Shown here: positions 17,259 to 24,524 of the stretch, piece by piece | How the letters are laid out: the number at the start of each line of letters is the position of its first letter | Numbering within the stretch: the stretch's first letter is position 1 | Assembly (NCBI GenBank): GCA_965199845.1 | Contig: CBDATZ010000054.1 | Location: 682,001-746,000, forward strand | Direction: 5' to 3' | DNA from: Ilyomonas sp965199845 | GTDB taxonomy: Bacteria > Bacteroidota > Bacteroidia > Chitinophagales > Chitinophagaceae | DNA length: 64,000 nt | The notes under the pieces: model-generated | Database searches by the model: none | Told to the model about the DNA's origin: nothing | Seen by the model: the letters and a program-made list of their open reading frames with translations, nothing else | Made by a program: the position numbers and the translations under genes

Positions 17259-17807
17259 TTGCCAACTCAGAATTATACAGAGAATGAATTGCTAAGCAGC
17301 CTGAAGCAGCACGATGGGCAGGCTTATCAATTTCTGTATGATAACTATTCCAAATCACTTTTTATTGTCATCAAACAAATTATTCCTCAGCAGGAAATAG
17401 CTGAAGATGTATTGCAGGAAGTGTTTGTAAAAGTGTGGCAGAATATTCAGACTTACGATGTAAGTAAAGGCAGACTTTATACATGGATGATAAGTATTGC
17501 AAGAAATTTATCAATAGACCGTACGCGTTCAAAAGAATTTAATAAGCAAAGTAAAACCGCATCGCTACAGGATAACGTACATATTTCCGGTAACACAGAA
17601 GAAAATAAAATTTCTGATATCGGTCTAAAAAAAGTATTAACCGCATTACCTGCAGACAATGCCAAACTAATAGACCTTGCTTACTTCAAGGGATATACCC
17701 AGGAAGAAATTTCAAAAATTATGATGATACCGGTGGGCACCGTGAAAACACGGATGAGGAGTGCTATATCATTTTTAAGAACTAAAATAAAACCTAATTC
17801 GTTTTAA
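17259..17807 (+). CDS. ECF-type RNA polymerase sigma factor
   Basis: 182 residues. Region 2 is at about 20-90 (QFLYDNYSKSLFIVIKQI, AEDVLQEVFVKVWQNI, GRLYTWMISIARNLSIDRTR). Region 4 is at about 125-178 (LPADNAKLIDLAYFKGYTQE, then PVGTVKTRMRSAI, the helix-turn-helix). It closely resembles the SigK/RskA-type group. The only plausible start is TTG at 17259, with AGGA 8-12 bases before it. The anti-sigma gene follows with no gap, so the two should be translated together. Confidence 0.93.
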   Translation: MPTQNYTENELLSSLKQHDGQAYQFLYDNYSKSLFIVIKQIIPQQEIAEDVLQEVFVKVWQNIQTYDVSKGRLYTWMISIARNLSIDRTRSKEFNKQSKTASLQDNVHISGNTEENKISDIGLKKVLTALPADNAKLIDLAYFKGYTQEEISKIMMIPVGTVKTRMRSAISFLRTKIKPNSF

Positions 17808-18659
17808 TTGGATATCAGTTGCATCATATCGTCCGGAGATCTTGAACTTTACGTTCTTGGGATGCTTTCGCAGGAAGACAACCTGAAGGTTGCTCAGCTT
17901 GCTGAAATGTTCCCGGAAATAAAGCAAGAGATAGACGACATACAGCAATCGCTTTTACAAATAAGCGATGATGCTGATGCTACTGATTTGCCTTCTGCTT
18001 CCGTAAAAGATAATTTATTTGCGAAGCTAAAAACGCTTGAAACGACTGAAAATACGGCTGTTTCTCCTGATAATAATATAGATACTGTTGCAGAAGAAAA
18101 ACAGGAAGCAAAAGTTATCCAAATGCGCCAGCCAAAACGCAACAACGGATTACTTGCCGCTTCTGTAATTGCCTTGCTTGCCTGCGCAGCATTGATTGGT
18201 TATCTGGTTTCTAATAATAACAAACTGCAAAACACAACCAACAATTTACAGGCACAGGTGACCGATTTGCGGAAGAATGCAGACACGCAACAACAACAAC
18301 TGTCAACGTTTGCCAATGCATTACAACTATATCAAAATCCATCATATCAAAAAATCAATTTAACGCCGGTTCCTGGTAAGCCGGAAGCTTTGGTGCAACT
18401 GTTCTGGAATAAAGCCACACACGATGTTTATGTAGCCGATATTTCATTACCACAGGCGCCTGCCGGAAAGCAGTATCAACTCTGGGCTTTGATAGATGGA
18501 AAACCTGTAAATGCCGGTATGCTGACAGGTAATAAACTGCCTCAGCAAATGATTGATTTTTCAAAAGCCGATGCTTTTGCGATTACGCTTGAAAAAGCCG
18601 GCGGCAGCCTAACACCAACCCTTACAGAAATGTATGTAATGGGTAAAACATCAGGTTAG
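17808..18659 (+). CDS. RskA-like anti-sigma factor
   Basis: 283 residues. The N-terminal cytoplasmic part binds the sigma factor (SGDLELYVLGMLSQEDN, the anti-sigma domain start). A membrane helix is at about 108-130 (LLAASVIALLACAALIGYLV), then a coiled Gln-rich linker. The RskA C-terminal domain follows (VYVADISLPQAPAGKQYQLW, LEKAGGSLTPT). It starts with TTG directly after the sigma stop codon. Release of the sigma factor presumably follows an envelope signal; its targets are not visible here. Confidence 0.9.
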   Translation: MDISCIISSGDLELYVLGMLSQEDNLKVAQLAEMFPEIKQEIDDIQQSLLQISDDADATDLPSASVKDNLFAKLKTLETTENTAVSPDNNIDTVAEEKQEAKVIQMRQPKRNNGLLAASVIALLACAALIGYLVSNNNKLQNTTNNLQAQVTDLRKNADTQQQQLSTFANALQLYQNPSYQKINLTPVPGKPEALVQLFWNKATHDVYVADISLPQAPAGKQYQLWALIDGKPVNAGMLTGNKLPQQMIDFSKADAFAITLEKAGGSLTPTLTEMYVMGKTSG

Positions 18660-18719
18660 TTTCTTACTTCTTTTCCTTTTATTTTATTGTATTTTCTCTT
18701 TGTTATGAAGAAAGAATAG

Positions 18720-19351
18720 TTATATGACAAGCGTTTAGTAATCTGTTAGCTGCTACATAAATGCGACACCTTTTAATTTTCATGTCGACACTTCTCTTAA
18801 GCTCCTGCTGGATTCTTTCATTTGATAAGGACTTTTATGAAAGAGTAACAGGAATTAAATTTCCAGACAAATACAAAGTGTTACAAACATTTGACAACGG
18901 AGAATATTTAACAGGAGCAGCCTTCCAACTTGACAGTTCTACTTTTCATAACTTCATTGCAAATAATCACTTTGACATTTTAAAAAACAAAAGACATTTT
19001 ACCATGTTAAGTATTGGATTATTTGACAAGTCCTTTCAACCAGACACTTCGGGTAACAATACATTTTTTGTTATTCAAGACAGTAGGGACAAGAATGATT
19101 GGACATATTTGGCAGACCCGATGACATACAGACTCTGGACAGAAATCAGTTATCCAGATTGGGGAGGACAATAACAGAACAATCTAAAAGCACATTTCAC
19201 TTATTTAGACTAAATGCAGCGTACAACAAATACTTGCTGCCATAGCGGCTGACGAACCTCAGTCATTTAGCAGCATCTCTCTTTTCATCTTTATCTCTAC
19301 ATTTGAACTGACGGTTTGCTAAGTCCGCTACGGACAGCAAGCAGTGAGCCG
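18720..19351 (+). mobile_element. Integron gene cassette-like unit
   Basis: A 632-bp unit containing one lipoprotein gene and a 3' attC-like folded site. Both ends read G^TTATA: 18719/18720 (G-TTATATG) on the left and 19351/19352 (G-TTATAC) on the right. That is the pattern expected if a cassette has inserted at a G^TT point. The gene's codon use (many GAC and ACA codons, an AGG) differs from its neighbours, which prefer GAT. There is no integrase in the window. Confidence 0.5.
18761..19174 (+). CDS. Putative lipoprotein, cassette-borne
   Basis: A 137-residue protein starting with a lipoprotein signal peptide (LLIFMSTLLLSSC, lipobox Cys at 16). The mature part is polar and rich in Phe, Asp and aromatic pairs (FDKDFYERVTGIKFPDKYKV, SRDKNDWTYLADPMTYRLW), with no recognised domain. 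Base composition and codons differ from the genes on either side. It lies inside the cassette-like unit, in the same direction as its attC-like site, as in true cassettes. Confidence 0.7.
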   Translation: MRHLLIFMSTLLLSSCWILSFDKDFYERVTGIKFPDKYKVLQTFDNGEYLTGAAFQLDSSTFHNFIANNHFDILKNKRHFTMLSIGLFDKSFQPDTSGNNTFFVIQDSRDKNDWTYLADPMTYRLWTEISYPDWGGQ

Positions 19352-19357
19352 TTATAC
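19221..19357 (+). repeat. attC-like imperfect inverted repeat (137 bp)
   Basis: It starts GTACAAC and ends GTTATAC, nearly complementary seven-base ends with the conserved AAC and GTT. The arms pair inward over about 45 bases: CTTGCTG-CCATAGCGG-CTGACG on the left against the complement of the right, which reads CTTGCTGTCCGTAGCGGACTTAG, with single unpaired bases on one side only. A central loop of about 45 bases is T-rich. Length, polarity and unpaired bases fit an attC recombination site. Confidence 0.5.
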
Positions 19358-19376
19358 AAATAAAATTCATTTCTCT

Positions 19377-20642
19377 TTATTCGTATAAAACCTGCAAGGT
19401 TTCCTGCGTTTGTTGTCGTAACAGAATGGTTTTATCGCGCAGCATATTTTCTACAATTTCATTTGTAAAATGCCGGATGGTTAAGAGAGATAAATTACGT
19501 TCAACCTGCACATCAAATATTGTTGCGGCAGCCGCAGCCAGTTGATTTACTTTATCGCTTTTATCATCCATACAAAGCTGTAAACTGATGGCTCCGGTTT
19601 GAATTAAATTGGGCTTTAATTTTAACTGCCCAAACATTTCATACAACTTACTTATTGGCGCTTCGCCAACAAAAGAAAAATCCTGGCTACGCAATAATAA
19701 TAACGCCTGGTTTTGTTTAATGATAACAACCGGCGGCAACTGTTTACTTTGTTTTTTCGAGATCATAGTTCCGGGAAGATTGCTATCCAAAAAACATTTT
19801 ACATGCAATGGAATTCCTTTGTTCTGTAAGGGTTTTATTGTTTTGGGATGAATAACCTGCGCACCGTAATATGCCATCTCAATCACTTCATCAAAGCTAA
19901 GTTCAGGAATAAACTGCGCGTCTTCAAACTGGCGTGGATCGGCATTCATAACGCCTTCCACATCTTTCCAGATGGTAAGACTTTCTGCGTTTAATAAGTT
20001 GGCAAAAATAGCAGCCGTAAAATCGCTTCCTTCTCTGCCTAAAGTTGTGCTTTCATTCTCGTCTGTGCTGCCAATAAAACCTTGTGTAATAAGGATATTG
20101 GTTTCTTCGAAAAGCGGCAATACATTTTCATCGCTTTTGCTTTGCGTTGTTGTCCAGTCAATGTTTGCATCGCGAAAATTATTATCGGTACGAATAATAT
20201 CACGCACATCAATCCATGTATTTGTTATACTTTTTTCGTTTAAATAATGGCTGATGATACAAGTGCTTAAAAGCTCACCAATACAAACAATCTGGTCGTA
20301 ATAATAATCAAAAGGTTTTGCCGGTTTATCGTGCAGCAACCATTCAACTTCGGTAAAAAAATCGCTGAGCTGCGCAAAGCAAGCATTGTATTGCGTTACC
20401 AATAAATATTTTGCAGTTGTTATGTGTTGTTGTTTTACGGTAGCAAACAATTGCAGACTTTCGTCTTTATTGCTTGCATAAAAAGCTTCGGCTACTTTTT
20501 CTAACGCATTGGTTGTTTTGCCCATCGCAGAAATAATAATAACCAGCTTTTCAGCCGCATATTGCCTGATAATATCCTCTGTATTTTGTATCCGCTCTAT
20601 TGAATTTACGCTGGCGCCGCCGAACTTAAAAACCTTCATCAT
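19377..20642 (-). CDS. Aspartate kinase
   Basis: Phosphorylates aspartate, the first step towards lysine, threonine and methionine. The monofunctional enzyme has 421 residues. Seen: KFGGASVNSIERI at the start, the catalytic loop ITQGFIGSTDENESTTLGRE and GSDFTAAIFANLL in the middle, and a C-terminal ACT region from about residue 300 (QDFSFVGEAPISKLYEMFG). No homoserine dehydrogenase domain is fused. The first of two adjacent ATG codons is used; either could be the start. Confidence 0.95.
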   Translation of the reverse strand: MMKVFKFGGASVNSIERIQNTEDIIRQYAAEKLVIIISAMGKTTNALEKVAEAFYASNKDESLQLFATVKQQHITTAKYLLVTQYNACFAQLSDFFTEVEWLLHDKPAKPFDYYYDQIVCIGELLSTCIISHYLNEKSITNTWIDVRDIIRTDNNFRDANIDWTTTQSKSDENVLPLFEETNILITQGFIGSTDENESTTLGREGSDFTAAIFANLLNAESLTIWKDVEGVMNADPRQFEDAQFIPELSFDEVIEMAYYGAQVIHPKTIKPLQNKGIPLHVKCFLDSNLPGTMISKKQSKQLPPVVIIKQNQALLLLRSQDFSFVGEAPISKLYEMFGQLKLKPNLIQTGAISLQLCMDDKSDKVNQLAAAAATIFDVQVERNLSLLTIRHFTNEIVENMLRDKTILLRQQTQETLQVLYE

Positions 20643-20708
20643 GGTTACGAAAAGTTTACAAATCTTTTATAATGAAAATGCCTTTGTTTACGTTGAAAGA
20701 CAAGAAAA

Positions 20709-20740
20709 CAAAGATAGCTTTTCAGGATTCAGGAATACAA
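20709..20740 (-). promoter_or_regulatory. Aspartate kinase promoter
   Basis: On the minus strand TTG (20738-20740), 21 bases, then TATCTTTG (20709-20716), a full match to the Bacteroidota -33/-7 consensus. Transcription would start near 20700, about 60 bases before the ATG. Confidence 0.7.
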
Positions 20741-20852
20741 GAAACAAGATTTAGAAAAGCAAAGATTTGTAATGACTTTGGATAGATTTTAGAGTTGTTA
20801 AAACCGGAAAATCAATTTTATTATTCAAACAATGAACAGTCTGATACTGACG

Positions 20853-21350
20853 ATGAAAAAAAGAATGTTGATACTGCTGCTGGTTTTGGCAGTTATAAAT
20901 GGTTTTACGGCTTGTGCCCAGGTAAAGGATTTACATAACCGGATTACGGCTTATAATCGTATTGATATGGCAACTATGAATCAGCAGATTTTACAGTTGA
21001 TAAATCAACATCGCAAAAGCATTGGTAAAAGTGATTTGCAGATGATTGATGTAGCGTCGTCGCAAGCCATACAACATAGCCGCGATATGATGAATGGCGC
21101 TACACCGTTTGGCCATGAAGGTTTTGAGCAACGTGTTGATGTAGTAAAAAAATCAATTGGCTTTATTAACGCCGCAGCAGAAAATGTGGCTTACGGACAA
21201 ATGAGCGCAGATGAAGTGGTGGATGGCTGGCTGCATAGCCCGGGACATAAAAAGAATATTGAGGGCGATTATAATTTAACCGGTATTGGTGTTTCGCAAA
21301 ACAAAGATGGTGTGATTTATTTCACGCAGATTTTCGTATTGAAGAAGTAA
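20853..21350 (+). CDS. CAP/SCP-domain lipoprotein
   Basis: A 165-residue protein. The signal peptide MKKRMLILLLVLAVINGF is followed by a lipobox-like TACAQ, so it is probably a lipoprotein. The CAP domain covers about residues 40-163: INQHRKSIGKSDLQM, QAIQHSRDMMNG, FGHEGFEQRV, AENVAYGQMSADEVVDGWL, HSPGHKKNI, FTQIFVLKK. His and Glu of the classical CAP cavity are present. Bacterial members are secreted and of unclear function. The ABC ATPase gene begins 9 bases downstream. Confidence 0.88.
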   Translation: MKKRMLILLLVLAVINGFTACAQVKDLHNRITAYNRIDMATMNQQILQLINQHRKSIGKSDLQMIDVASSQAIQHSRDMMNGATPFGHEGFEQRVDVVKKSIGFINAAAENVAYGQMSADEVVDGWLHSPGHKKNIEGDYNLTGIGVSQNKDGVIYFTQIFVLKK

Positions 21351-21359
21351 CTTGCCGAC

Positions 21360-22121
21360 ATGAACAGAACGATTATTTCTGTAAATAACCTGGTTAAAAA
21401 TTACGGAGATTTTCAGGCAGTCAAAGGCATTTCGTTTGACGTGTATGAAGGCGAAATTTTTGGCTTGTTAGGTCCAAACGGCGCCGGAAAATCTACCACG
21501 CTTGAAATTATTGAAACGCTGCGCACCAAAACCAGCGGCGATGTTATTGTTGACGGTTTTAATCTTGATAAACAGCCGGAAGAAATTAAGAAAATTATTG
21601 GTGTGCAATTACAGGCTGCGGGTTATTATCCAAACCTTACGCTGGTTGAATTGCTCCACATGTTTGCAGGTTTATACAACCGGAAAATAGAACCGCTCAC
21701 TGTGCTGGATTCTGTAAATCTTCGCGATAAAGCCAAAGCCAAATATAAAGAACTCAGCGGCGGCCAGAAGCAGCGTTTCTCAATTGCTGTTACGCTTATC
21801 AATCAGCCAAAAATTATTTTTCTGGATGAACCAACAACGGGTTTAGACCCGCAGGCACGACGCAATTTGTGGAACTTAATTCGCCAGATTCGCGAACAGG
21901 GAACGACCGTTATTATTACCACGCATTATATGGATGAAGCTGAAATTTTGTGCGACCGCGTAGCGATTATTGACGCTGGTAAAATTATTTCGTTAGCCTC
22001 TCCCGACCAGATGATTGATGATTTGGTAGCTTCCGGTTTTGAACGTCCGAAACAAGTAAAGATGGCGAACCTGGAAGATGTATTTATTAATTTAACCGGC
22101 AAGAGCATTCGGGAAGAATAG
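21360..22121 (+). CDS. ABC transporter ATP-binding protein
   Basis: 253 residues, cytoplasmic. Walker A is GPNGAGKSTT (about 39-48), the Q-loop follows in IIGVQLQAAG, the signature is LSGGQKQRFS, Walker B is IIFLDEPTTGLDP, and the H-loop is ITTHYMDEAE. It belongs to the CcmA/NatA-type export ATPases, which work with an ABC-2 permease. No permease gene adjoins it: upstream is the CAP gene and downstream a repeat region and a DinB gene. The substrate is unknown. Confidence 0.93.
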   Translation: MNRTIISVNNLVKNYGDFQAVKGISFDVYEGEIFGLLGPNGAGKSTTLEIIETLRTKTSGDVIVDGFNLDKQPEEIKKIIGVQLQAAGYYPNLTLVELLHMFAGLYNRKIEPLTVLDSVNLRDKAKAKYKELSGGQKQRFSIAVTLINQPKIIFLDEPTTGLDPQARRNLWNLIRQIREQGTTVIITTHYMDEAEILCDRVAIIDAGKIISLASPDQMIDDLVASGFERPKQVKMANLEDVFINLTGKSIREE

Positions 22122-22126
22122 TTTTG

Positions 22127-22240
22127 TAATAAGTAGTATGTAATAAGTATTACGACAATCATATACCAAGCAATTCTTCGTTCATCTTACTACTTATTAC
22201 TTAATACTTACTACTTAATACATAATACTTACTACACAAT
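22127..22240. repeat. ACTTACTACTTA word repeats
   Basis: The left part (AATAAGTAGTATGTAATAAG) is answered on the right by TACTACTTATTACTTAATAC, ACTTACTACTTAATACATA and ATACTTACTAC. The two parts are inverted and can pair. There is no coding frame. It sits between the ABC ATPase and DinB genes. Confidence 0.7.
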
Positions 22241-22249
22241 ACAACCAAT

Positions 22250-22777
22250 ATGACCAACAACCTTCGTTATCCCATCGGTAAATATGAACCACAACCTTTC
22301 TCGCAGGAACAAAAAAAGAAGTGGTTGTTAGACATACAATATCTTCCTTCCGATATAGAAAATGCAATTCTTAATTTAGATGAAGCACAACTTCAAACGC
22401 CTTACCGCGATGGCGGCTGGACGGTTCATCAGTTGGTGCATCATATTGCCGATAGTCACATGAATGCGTATATCCGTTTCAAGCTGGGATTAACAGAAAC
22501 CAATCCGGCTATCAAACCGTATGAAGAAGCTGAATGGGCAAAGCTGGATGATGTGAAAGCTTTACCGATAAATGTTTCTGTTACTTTGTTATTTGCTTTG
22601 CATGAACGCTGGTATGAAGCCATAAAAAATTTATCTGAAGAACAATGGATGAGAACGGTATTTCATCCCGAACATAAAAAAGAAATGACGCTCTGGCATT
22701 TGCTTGGCATGTATGCCTGGCACGGAAAACATCACAAACAACATATTTTATCACTAAGAGAAAGAATGCAATGGTAG
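22250..22777 (+). CDS. DinB/YfiT-family putative metal-dependent hydrolase or thiol transferase
   Basis: 175 residues, one DinB four-helix domain. The N-terminal LRYPIGKYEPQPFSQEQKKK is the YfiT signature. The metal ligands are His66-type in WTVHQLVHHIADSHMNAYIR and the pair in AWHGKHHKQHIL. YfiT/BstA relatives transfer bacillithiol in Firmicutes; the thiol used here is not known. It overlaps the Nudix gene by 7 bases, so they form an operon. Confidence 0.88.
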   Translation: MTNNLRYPIGKYEPQPFSQEQKKKWLLDIQYLPSDIENAILNLDEAQLQTPYRDGGWTVHQLVHHIADSHMNAYIRFKLGLTETNPAIKPYEEAEWAKLDDVKALPINVSVTLLFALHERWYEAIKNLSEEQWMRTVFHPEHKKEMTLWHLLGMYAWHGKHHKQHILSLRERMQW

Positions 22778-23352
22778 ATCACACAAACGACGACAAACTA
22801 AGATGGAAAACGTTATCATCACAATATTTGTTTAACGATATCTGGTTACGCGCACGTGCAGACCGTTGCCTGCGGCCGGACGGAAAAATTATCGAGCCGT
22901 ATTATGTTATCGAATATCCGCAATGGGTAACCGGCGTCGGCATTACAGAGAACAATGAAGTTGTATTGGTAAAACAATACCGGCAGGCATTACAGATTGT
23001 TTGTATGGAAATTCCGGGTGGTTGTATTGATGCCGAAGATAAGACCAAAGAAGAAGCCATTAGACGCGAATTTCTGGAAGAAACCGGTTACAGTTTTGAC
23101 AACGTTGAGTATTTGGGACGAACATCGCCAAACCCAAGCACCAACGCAAACTGGATGCACATGTATTTATTAACCGGTGGCAAACAAACGCACGATCAAT
23201 CGGTTGATGAGAATGAAGAGATTGAAGTTCACGTGGTACCTATGCAGGAGTTTATTGATATGGTAATGCAGGGCGAAATTGTTCAAAGTATGCACATGAC
23301 AACTGTGTTTTTTGCTTTGCACAAATTGGGTTTGATGAAGATTACGGTTTGA
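22771..23352 (+). CDS. Nudix hydrolase (ADP-ribose pyrophosphatase-like)
   Basis: 193 residues. The Nudix box GGCIDAEDKTKEEAIRREFL continues into EETGY and holds the metal-binding REFLEE glutamates. Upstream strands (PQWVTGVGITENNEVVLVKQ, then YRQALQIVCMEIPGG) resemble NudF/ADP-ribose pyrophosphatases. It likely hydrolyses a nucleoside diphosphate linked to a sugar; exact substrate not readable. The ATG overlaps the end of the DinB gene, so translation is coupled. Confidence 0.9.
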   Translation: MVDHTNDDKLRWKTLSSQYLFNDIWLRARADRCLRPDGKIIEPYYVIEYPQWVTGVGITENNEVVLVKQYRQALQIVCMEIPGGCIDAEDKTKEEAIRREFLEETGYSFDNVEYLGRTSPNPSTNANWMHMYLLTGGKQTHDQSVDENEEIEVHVVPMQEFIDMVMQGEIVQSMHMTTVFFALHKLGLMKITV

Positions 23353-23360
23353 TGTGTTTA

Positions 23361-23400
23361 AACCACGAAGGCTGAAAGAAAAAACTTGCACGAAGGTTTT
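23361..23400 (+). repeat. CCACGAAGG repeat, copy 1
   Basis: AACCACGAAGGCTGAAAGAA and then GCACGAAGGTTTT. Related words are at 38191-38210 and, reversed, 47591-47630. Confidence 0.5.
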
Positions 23401-23464
23401 AATCTTATTTTTTCATCCTTTTATATTTCTAAAAAAGACAAATTTATTTCCGAACGTTGAACGG

Positions 23465-23516
23465 AGCGTCGCAAGAGACGATCAACCGGAGCGTTGTCGC
23501 TGGTAACATAAAAATT
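23465..23516 (+). repeat. Dispersed intergenic repeat, diverged copy C
   Basis: It shares with copy A the ordered blocks CG(A/T)CGCAA, TCAACCGGAG and GTAACATAAAAATT. The left third of copies A and B is missing or changed. It lies between the converging Nudix and desaturase genes. Confidence 0.6.
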
Positions 23517-23545
23517 ATTAAACATCGGCTTTAGCCGGTGTAAAA

Positions 23546-23582
23546 ACAAAAGCACCATAATTAGTATGGTGCTTTTGTTTTG
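23546..23582. terminator. Bidirectional terminator
   Basis: The arms ACAAAAGCACCATA and TATGGTGCTTTTGT flank a 5-base loop, with T runs on the plus side and A residues on the other. It separates the converging Nudix and desaturase genes. Confidence 0.8.
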
Positions 23583-23603
23583 AATATGATTCAAGAAATA
23601 ATG

Positions 23604-24389
23604 TTACACTTCTTCAGCCATTAATTCCTGTTCTTTAATATGAACAACGGCAGGCTTTTCGGCTTTAACTATTTTGATAACGCCGGTGTAATTCAGAAAC
23701 TTAATAATCGGGTAACAAGGATCGAACTCACCTTTTACAGAAGCAAAATTGCTGCGTGACGGATATACGTGGTGATTGTTGTGATAACCTTCACCAAACA
23801 TCAGCCAATCAACTTTAAATAAGTTCTTGGATGTGTTATCAGTTTCGTGATTTACATTACCATATTTATGTGCAAACCAGTTGATAACAACGCCATGAAC
23901 CGGCCCCATAGTAATGTGTATCGGCAGCAATAAAAACCACCACGCAGATGGCGCAAAAGCTACATAAAACGCAACATACAAACCAACCCAGAGAAGGCGT
24001 GAAAAATAAGAATGCGCAAACTTATCGAAGGCATCCCAACGCGGAATATTTTTTGTAAAGCGTTTTTCTACTTGCGTAGTGCCATAAAATATATTTGTAT
24101 AAATATCTTTGGTACGCCACATCATAGCAAAGAAATTCTTATCGAAAAGCGGTGAATGCGGATCATCTTCTGTATCGGTAAACGCATGATGCATACGATG
24201 CATAATACCATACGCTGTTGCACTTAAATACGATGAACCTTGTGTAAGCCACGTTAGAATAAAAAAGAAACGTTCCCAGCCTTTACTCATGGTAAACGAT
24301 TTGTGAGCGGCATAACGATGAAGAAAAAACGTTTGTGTAAAAAGAGAAAGATACCAATGTAAGACGAATGCAACGAGAATGATGGCCAA
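23604..24389 (-). CDS. Acyl-CoA/fatty-acid desaturase
   Basis: 261 residues, an integral membrane di-iron enzyme that puts a double bond (probably delta-9) into fatty acyl chains. The three histidine boxes are present: HRYAAH near the start, HRMHHAF (about residue 65) and HNNHH (about 200). Hydrophobic pairs lie before and between them. There is no ATG at the family start; TTG at 24387-24389 gives the normal N-terminus (MAIILVAFVLHWYLSLF), but a start slightly upstream is possible. Confidence 0.9.
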   Translation of the reverse strand: MAIILVAFVLHWYLSLFTQTFFLHRYAAHKSFTMSKGWERFFFILTWLTQGSSYLSATAYGIMHRMHHAFTDTEDDPHSPLFDKNFFAMMWRTKDIYTNIFYGTTQVEKRFTKNIPRWDAFDKFAHSYFSRLLWVGLYVAFYVAFAPSAWWFLLLPIHITMGPVHGVVINWFAHKYGNVNHETDNTSKNLFKVDWLMFGEGYHNNHHVYPSRSNFASVKGEFDPCYPIIKFLNYTGVIKIVKAEKPAVVHIKEQELMAEEV

Positions 24390-24524
24390 ATCTGATGATT
24401 GTAAAATGACGAAATATAATTTGAAACGGCAGCAAGATAAATCAATTGAAGCACTTATAAATCAGTATTAGATTAATGTTAGGTTATTTAAGTTTTTCTT
24501 CAGTTACAAACGTTAGTTTTTACA

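Noticed and set aside
18660..19376. An insertion sequence around the atypical lipoprotein
   Set aside because: There is no transposase frame, and the inverted repeat lies only at one end, unlike terminal repeats of an insertion sequence.
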